Assembly: GCA_020438595.1 (NCBI GenBank)
Contig: JAGQUI010000054.1
Span: 1-10,804 of the forward strand
From: Propionibacteriaceae bacterium
Lineage (GTDB): Bacteria > Actinomycetota > Actinomycetes > Propionibacteriales > Propionibacteriaceae
Direction: 5' to 3'
Length of the DNA stretch: 10,804 nt
Position numbers and translations under genes: made by a program. Numbering within the stretch: the stretch's first letter is position 1; each line of letters begins with the position of its first letter. Below are positions 6,930 through 10,804 of the stretch, in pieces. The notes beneath the pieces are model-generated. The model did no database searches, was not told the origin of the DNA, and was given only the letters and a program-made list of their open reading frames with translations.

Positions 6930-7477
6930 CTCTGGAGTGCGGCGCAGAGGGTCGGATCGGCCGTGCCGCGACTGTGGTCCGCCTCAGCGGCGGAAGGGGC
7001 GTGGGCGCCGTCGTGGGAGTGGACGTGGGGCTGGCCGCCGTCGTGGGAGTGCGGGGTGGTGTCGTGCACCTCCACCCAATCGGGGCCGTCGAGGGCGATC
7101 GCGGCGGCGGGGAACAGCCCGTTGTCCTCCTTGTCGATGTGGGCTCGCAGCGCGTCCTCGAAACGGGCCATCGCCGTCGCGTCGCCCGGCGCGAGTTCGC
7201 CCAGCAACGTGGCAAGGGTCTCGTGCTCGCCGCACAGCGTGGCGATGTGGTCGGCGTAGACCTCGTCGCGAGCCATCACTCGGAAGAGCCCGGCTTCCTC
7301 GGCGACCGTGTGTGGCCACAGCAGGTCCGATACCGCGACCCGGGCAGCGTCGAGTCGCCCCGCGCCCCCGGAGCGGACGGCGGCGCGCAGCTCACCGGTC
7401 GCGTTGATGATCTCCACGTGCTCGGACATGAAGCGTCCGATCACCTCGATCGAGTCGCATCCGCAGTAGCTGCACAT
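6926..7477 (-). CDS. Hemerythrin-like diiron protein with Cys-rich head and His-rich tail
   Basis: Probably a cytoplasmic non-heme diiron protein that binds O2 or NO. The 183 residues contain a hemerythrin four-helix bundle at about 10-125 with the expected ligands: H20, H56 and E60 (HTVAEE), H85 (GEHE), H113 and E117 (HIDKED). Before it lies a CxxCxC motif (MCSYCGC), and after it a His/Asp-rich tail (HSHDGGQP, then HVHSHDGAHAP, about 143-161) likely to bind further metal. ATG 7477 is preceded by AAGGAA at suitable spacing, and the next ATG upstream is out of frame. It is the first gene of the nitrite operon and lies divergent from a regulator, so its promoter is in the 54-base A/T-rich gap. 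Hemerythrins in denitrification loci are associated with NO or O2 sensing and iron-sulfur repair; which applies here is inference. Confidence 0.88.
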   Translation of the reverse strand: MCSYCGCDSIEVIGRFMSEHVEIINATGELRAAVRSGGAGRLDAARVAVSDLLWPHTVAEEAGLFRVMARDEVYADHIATLCGEHETLATLLGELAPGDATAMARFEDALRAHIDKEDNGLFPAAAIALDGPDWVEVHDTTPHSHDGGQPHVHSHDGAHAPSAAEADHSRGTADPTLCAALQR

Positions 7478-7531
7478 CCCATTTCCTTTTTCTACATACC
7501 GTCATATAGAAAATAGCACTAGAGTGGCACC
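7478..7531. promoter_or_regulatory. Divergent promoter/operator region with imperfect dyad
   Basis: This 54-base gap between the leftward hemerythrin operon and the rightward regulator gene is strikingly A/T-rich for this genome. Bases 7491-7510 form an imperfect dyad, TCTACATA...TCATATAGA type, in which 14 of 20 positions match their reverse complement; the outer arms are TCTACAT and ATATAGA. TATAGA within the right arm could serve as a -10 for the regulator. On the opposite strand TATATGA or TATGTA could serve the operon. A dyad overlapping both promoters suggests the adjacent regulator represses or activates both directions. The promoter elements are by-eye calls. Confidence 0.6.
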
Positions 7532-8167
7532 ATGCGCACCTCAGCAAGGCTCGGGCCCGACCCGATCCGCACCGACCGGCCGCGGGACGCGGGCCTTCGC
7601 GTGCTGCGTGCGCTGGCCTCCCGGGAGTCGGCGACGCTCGCCGACCTCGCAGATGCCCTCGGCGGCCACCCGAACACCACCCGTGCCCAGCTCGAGCACC
7701 TGGTCGCCGCGGGGTTCGCCACCGCGCTGGACCTGCCCGCCTCCGGACGTGGACGACCGGCACACGCCTGGGCCGCGACGATCGCCGGGCGCCAGGTCGC
7801 CGGCGAGGACCCCAACCTGGACCGCCAGGCGGCCCTCCTCGAAGCCGTCGCCGAGCACCTCGACGGCACTCCGGACCCGGCCGCGGCCGCGCACGCGATC
7901 GGCCTCGGGTGGGGACACCGGCTGGCCGCGACCCGGAACGACAGCCTCGTCCCGATCCTGGCCGCCCAGGGCTTCACCCCCGAGGAACAGGACGACGGCA
8001 TCGCTCTGCGCACCTGCCCCCTGCTGGCCTCGGCCCGGCAGCGTCCCGCGGTCGTGTGCGGCATCCACCAGGGCCTGATCGACGCCGTCTCCCCCGCGGC
8101 CTGGGCACTCGAACCGTTCGCGGCCCCGGGCGCATGCCTGCTCCGCCGCCGTGGGGGTGCAGCGTGA
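7532..8167 (+). CDS. Winged-helix transcriptional regulator with C-terminal Cys/His cluster
   Basis: Likely DNA-binding regulator of the divergent nitrite operon, 211 residues. An N-terminal winged helix-turn-helix spans about 18-80: LRVLRALASRESATLADLAD, recognition helix near HPNTTRAQLEHLVAAG, wing near SGRGRPAHAW. The C-terminal half carries C162, C176, H179 and C202 (C-x13-C-x2-H, then C near the end). This recalls SufR-type and related regulators of ArsR/MarR-like build, in which Cys residues hold an Fe-S cluster that reacts with O2 or NO. Cluster binding here is inference. ATG 7532 is chosen for the first in-frame Met after the operator gap, with a weak GAGTGG site. Its stop overlaps the molybdenum cofactor gene start (GTGA), so both are co-expressed. 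Alternative: a redox- or metal-sensing repressor unrelated to NO. Confidence 0.78.
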   Translation: MRTSARLGPDPIRTDRPRDAGLRVLRALASRESATLADLADALGGHPNTTRAQLEHLVAAGFATALDLPASGRGRPAHAWAATIAGRQVAGEDPNLDRQAALLEAVAEHLDGTPDPAAAAHAIGLGWGHRLAATRNDSLVPILAAQGFTPEEQDDGIALRTCPLLASARQRPAVVCGIHQGLIDAVSPAAWALEPFAAPGACLLRRRGGAA

Positions 8168-8664
8168 ACGATGCGCCGAGTCCGCTGACGGCAGCAGTGG
8201 TCACGGTCTCGGACGAGATCGCCTCAGGCAGGGACGTGAACCGTGCGGGGCGCGTTGCGGTCACCGAGCTGGCCGGGCACGGGATCGAGGCGGACCTGGT
8301 GGTCGTGCCCGACGATCCCGACGCCATCCGCGCGGCCGTGCGGGGGGCGATCGACCGGGGCTCTCGGCTGGTGATCACCAGCGGTGGTACCGGGATCGGT
8401 CCCGGCGACGTCACCGTCGACGCGGTCGCTCCGCTGCTGAGCTACCAGGTGCCGGGCATCTGCGAGGAGATCCGGCGCCGGGGCGCGGAGCACGCACCGG
8501 TCGCGCTGGTCTCCCGAGAGGTCGCCGGCGTCATTGTGGGCACGCCGTCCACCTTCGTCCTGACCGCGCCCGGCTCCCGTGGGGGCGTCCGTGACGCCGT
8601 CGCTGTCCTGGGGCCGCTCGCGGCCCACATCGTCCGCCAGCTCGACGGCGCGGGCCACCTGTGA
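8164..8664 (+). CDS. mogA: MogA/MoaB-family molybdenum cofactor biosynthesis protein
   Basis: Adenylates molybdopterin to prepare it for molybdenum insertion, or acts as the related MoaB protein, in the cytoplasm. The 166 residues form a single MoCF-binding domain, typical for the family. Visible motifs are VVTVSDEIASGRD near the N-terminus, VVPDDPDAIRAAV with the acidic D50, the signature LVITSGGTGIGPGDVTVDA (69-87, with D82), PGICEEIRRRG, and APGSRGGVRDA near the end. The GTG start at 8164 overlaps the regulator stop and has a GGGGG-type ribosome site just upstream. Placement with a regulator, and convergent to nitrate transporters, points to cofactor supply for a Mo-dependent nitrate reductase encoded outside the window. 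MogA and MoaB cannot be told apart firmly from sequence alone. Confidence 0.9.
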   Translation: MNDAPSPLTAAVVTVSDEIASGRDVNRAGRVAVTELAGHGIEADLVVVPDDPDAIRAAVRGAIDRGSRLVITSGGTGIGPGDVTVDAVAPLLSYQVPGICEEIRRRGAEHAPVALVSREVAGVIVGTPSTFVLTAPGSRGGVRDAVAVLGPLAAHIVRQLDGAGHL

Positions 8665-8677
8665 GGGCGGCCCCCTC
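8663..8677. terminator. Possible short hairpin between convergent genes
   Basis: GAGGG and CCCTC flank five bases in the 15-base gap between the stop of the molybdenum cofactor gene and the stop of the leftward small gene. A U-G pair could extend the stem by one. There is no T-run, so this is at best a weak two-way terminator. Position, rather than strength, is the argument. Confidence 0.3.
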
Positions 8678-8679
8678 GA

Positions 8680-8901
8680 TCAGGGACTCCCGGCTCGCCT
8701 GAGCCCGGGCCGGGCCTCGGCGAGCAGTTCGTCCAGCGTCGCGAGCAGCGCAGGGTCGGATGAGGTCATCCGCTCCATCTCGGCGCCGGTGTCGCAGCTG
8801 CACAGGGCGAGCGTGACCGTGCGGGTCGAGCGGGCCAGCGGACGCAGCGTCCCTCCGGCGCCGAGCCAGCGCTGGACGCGGGCGAGATCGTCTGCCATCA
8901 C
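8680..8901 (-). CDS. Small conserved-looking protein downstream of narK
   Basis: Soluble protein of 73 residues (72 if ATG 8898 is used instead of GTG 8901). It reads as a compact domain: RVQRWLGAGGTLRPLARS, a beta-like stretch TRTVTLALCSCDTGAEMER, then MTSSDPALLATLDELLAEARP. The pattern 'GGT-x-R ... LC-x-CD-x-G-x-E-x-x-R ... SDPALLA' resembles short actinobacterial proteins of unknown function; this is recollection rather than a search. Two Cys (34 and 36, C-S-C) may bind metal. It begins 10 bases after the narK stop with no clear ribosome site, so it probably depends on translation from narK. No function is assigned. The strand, coding bias and operon position support it as a real gene. Confidence 0.62.
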   Translation of the reverse strand: MMADDLARVQRWLGAGGTLRPLARSTRTVTLALCSCDTGAEMERMTSSDPALLATLDELLAEARPGLRRAGSP

Positions 8902-8911
8902 CGAAGAGCGT

Positions 8912-10315
8912 TCAGGACTTCTTCGGCGCCCCGGGTCGGGCGTAGCGCCACACGGTGATCAGGACGCACATCACGGCCCAGGCCACCCCGATCCAGTAGA
9001 AGGCGGTGGGCGACATGACGGTCAGCCCGACGCCGAAGAGGAACGGGCCGAAGGCGGCGATGGCGCTGGTCCAGCCGATCACACCGCCGGCCTGGCGCCG
9101 CTCGAAGATCATCGGCATCTGCTTGAACGTGGACGCGTTGCCGATGCCGGCGAACAGGAAGATCGCCAGCATGCCCCACAGGAACTGGTTGAACCCGGCC
9201 TGCAGGGTGGCCGCGCTGGACGTGTCGGGGGTGAGCGCGGGGATCGTCCACAGGATCGAGGCGACCAGGCCGACGCCCGAGATCAGCGTCCAGATCGCCC
9301 CGCCCATGCGATCGGTGAGTGGGGAGAACAGGGCCCTCGCGGCAGCCCCGATCAGCGGGCCGAGGAAGACGAAGGCTGCCGGGTCCGGTACCTGGTAGCC
9401 CTGGACGAGGATCTGCGCGGTGGCGCCGGAGCCCTGGACGATGGCGGCGTTGCTGGCCCCGTACAGGTTGGCCATCAGCAGCCCGAACTGGGCGGCGAGA
9501 CCTGAGAAGGTGCCGAAGGTCATGATGTAGAGCAGAGTCATCCACCAGGTGTCCTGGTTGGTGAAGATGTCGAACTGCTGGCGGATGTTCGCCTTGACCG
9601 GTACGGCCTTGAGGTACTGCCAGGCGATCCAGGCGCCGATCAGGATGAACGGCAGCCACACGAAGGACGCGGCCTGGTACCAGACCTCCCGGTCAGGCTT
9701 GCCGGCGATCTTCATCATCTGGCTCTGGCCGAGCCACCACAGCATGCCGAGCCCGATCAGCCACGGGGTGAGCAGCTGGACCAGGGAGACGCCGAAGTTG
9801 CCGATGCCGGCCTGCAGCCCGAGGGCTGTGCCCTGCTTGCGGCGCGGGAAGAAGTAGGAGGTGGAGGGCATGAATCCGGAGAACGCTCCACCGCCGATCC
9901 CGGCGAGGAACGCCAGCGTCAGCAGCTCCCAGTAGGGCGCCGTGGGCGACATCGAGCGGACGCCCCAGCCAAGGACGGGGAAGAAGAGCAGCAGGGTGGT
10001 GGCCGCGACCATCTTGCGTGTCCCCATGATCGGCGGGAGCACCATCCAGACCAGTCGGAGCAGGCCGCCGGAGAGCCCGGGGATGGCGGCGAGCCAGTAC
10101 AGCTGGGTCTTGGTGAAGTCGTAGCCGATCGCGTTCAGCTTGGGCACGATGGCGGAGGGCAGGAACCAGGCGACGAAGGCCAGGGTGAGGGTGAAGGTGG
10201 TGATCCACAGGGTCTGCCAGGCCAGCCGGGAGTCCCAGGTCTCCTCGTTCTCGGGGTCCCAGGACGCCAGCCACTCGGGGCCGCTCTGGAGTCGCTGGAC
10301 GATGCTGCTGGTCAT
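8912..10315 (-). CDS. narK: NarK-type nitrate/nitrite transporter (NarK2-like, MFS)
   Basis: Inner-membrane major facilitator protein that moves nitrate and nitrite, probably as a nitrate/nitrite antiporter. It has 467 residues, close to E. coli NarK in length, with 12 predicted helices. Family marks include the N-terminal WDPEN...W segment (19-27), R87 in GGLLRLVW and R327 in GAAARALFSPLTDR, which align by position with the substrate-binding arginines of E. coli NarK. The nitrate signature AGIGGGAFSGFMPSTSYFFP lies at 138-157, and the second signature region AGIGNASTFKQMPMIF at 389-404. AGGAGG about 7 bases upstream of ATG 10315 is a strong ribosome site, and the ATG overlaps the upstream transporter's stop (ATGA). 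The direction of transport is inferred from family type; it could also import nitrate. Confidence 0.93.
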   Translation of the reverse strand: MTSSIVQRLQSGPEWLASWDPENEETWDSRLAWQTLWITTFTLTLAFVAWFLPSAIVPKLNAIGYDFTKTQLYWLAAIPGLSGGLLRLVWMVLPPIMGTRKMVAATTLLLFFPVLGWGVRSMSPTAPYWELLTLAFLAGIGGGAFSGFMPSTSYFFPRRKQGTALGLQAGIGNFGVSLVQLLTPWLIGLGMLWWLGQSQMMKIAGKPDREVWYQAASFVWLPFILIGAWIAWQYLKAVPVKANIRQQFDIFTNQDTWWMTLLYIMTFGTFSGLAAQFGLLMANLYGASNAAIVQGSGATAQILVQGYQVPDPAAFVFLGPLIGAAARALFSPLTDRMGGAIWTLISGVGLVASILWTIPALTPDTSSAATLQAGFNQFLWGMLAIFLFAGIGNASTFKQMPMIFERRQAGGVIGWTSAIAAFGPFLFGVGLTVMSPTAFYWIGVAWAVMCVLITVWRYARPGAPKKS

Positions 10316-10804
10316 GCGCGGGCCTCCTGCGGGGAACGGGTGTCGACGTGGTCGACGTCGAAGTGGTCGGCGAGTTCGGGGGACTTCTGGTGCAGCATCC
10401 CGACGATGGTGAGGTGCATCCAGATCGCGCAGATCGCGGTCAGGACGAACAGGACGAGGAAGGTGCTGGTCGGGAAGCCGGTCCAGAGCTTGGTGTAGGC
10501 GAACAGCGGCGGCAGGACGAAGCCGCCGAGCCCGCCGAGCATCCCGACCAGGCCACCGACCGAGCCGACGTTGTCCGGGAAGTACTCGGGGATGTGCTTG
10601 TAGACGGCGGCCTTGCCGACCCCCATCGCGCAGCCCAACAGGAACACCAGTGTGGTGAACCCGGCCAGGCCGATGGTGTAGGGCAGGTGCTGGGTCTGGC
10701 TGCCGTCGGCGTGCACGACCACGACGTAGCCGTTGGGCATCATCAGGATGCCTGTGGTGGCGAGCATCACGGCGAACGTGGCGTACATCACCTTGCGGGC
10801 GCCG
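10312..10804 (-). CDS. NarK-type nitrate transporter (NarK1-like), C-terminal part; 5' end outside window
   Basis: The last ~163 residues of a second MFS nitrate transporter. The frame is open to the window edge, with GARKVMYATFAVM read just inside it, so the apparent Met near 10788 is internal. Helical segments include YATFAVMLATTGILMM, IGLAGFTTLVFLLGCAMG, and VGGLVGMLGGLGGFVLPP. The block GKAAVYKHIPEYFPDNVGSV followed by GGLVGMLGGLGGF is characteristic of the NarK1/NasA-like nitrate:proton symporter branch. Its stop overlaps the start of the NarK2-like gene by 4 bases. The tandem of NarK1-like and NarK2-like proteins is the separate-gene version of the fused NarK known from Paracoccus. The missing N-terminus would be needed to confirm the substrate residues. 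Confidence 0.88.
   Translation of the reverse strand, partial: GARKVMYATFAVMLATTGILMMPNGYVVVVHADGSQTQHLPYTIGLAGFTTLVFLLGCAMGVGKAAVYKHIPEYFPDNVGSVGGLVGMLGGLGGFVLPPLFAYTKLWTGFPTSTFLVLFVLTAICAIWMHLTIVGMLHQKSPELADHFDVDHVDTRSPQEARA

Noticed and set aside
1..10804. CRISPR array, rRNA, tRNA or complete insertion sequence
   Set aside because: No regularly spaced repeats, no rRNA or tRNA-like segments, and no transposase or integrase reading frame were recognised on either strand.

Overview
The window comes from a high-GC Gram-positive bacterium, almost certainly an actinomycete (Actinomycetota). The evidence is the strong G/C bias at third codon positions, chains of genes overlapping by 4 bases (ATGA/GTGA), several GTG starts, and protein types familiar from that phylum, such as a hemerythrin beginning MCSYCGC and a long membrane-anchored copper nitrite reductase. 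A facultatively anaerobic or denitrifying soil, sludge or propionibacterial-type lineage would fit, but the genus cannot be fixed from the sequence alone.

Left part (1-2204, + strand): the 3' end of a sugar ABC transporter operon, made of the C-terminal part of an extracellular solute-binding protein and two MalF/MalG-type permeases. The three genes overlap head to tail. No ATPase gene is present here. Bases 2205-2816 hold no convincing gene. They look less G/C-rich and carry several small palindromes and short tandem repeats, and they separate the sugar operon from the nitrogen-oxide genes.

Centre (2817-7477, - strand): a four-gene operon read right to left. It encodes a hemerythrin-like diiron protein, a polytopic NnrS-like membrane protein, an 880-residue copper nitrite reductase, and a 100-residue DUF2249 protein. 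The reductase is a fusion of a multi-helix membrane domain, a cupredoxin and a complete NirK. The first three genes overlap by 4 bases each. The apparent job is respiratory or detoxifying reduction of nitrite to nitric oxide at the membrane, with accessory proteins that plausibly bind, sense or handle NO and metals.

Divergent from it (7532-8664, + strand) are a winged-helix regulator with a C-terminal Cys/His cluster that could hold an Fe-S centre, and a MogA/MoaB-family molybdenum cofactor gene overlapping it by 4 bases. The 54-base gap between hemerythrin and regulator is the only strongly A/T-rich stretch in this part and contains an imperfect dyad, the likely operator and promoters.

Right part (8680-10804, - strand): two NarK-type nitrate/nitrite transporters in tandem, overlapping by 4 bases, followed by a small conserved-looking protein. 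The upstream transporter, NarK1-like, runs off the window. With the molybdenum cofactor gene, this implies a nearby Mo-dependent nitrate reductase outside the window. Together the genes outline a path: nitrate import, nitrate reduction to nitrite (enzyme not seen), nitrite exchange, and nitrite reduction to NO by the fused NirK. No NO reductase is visible here.
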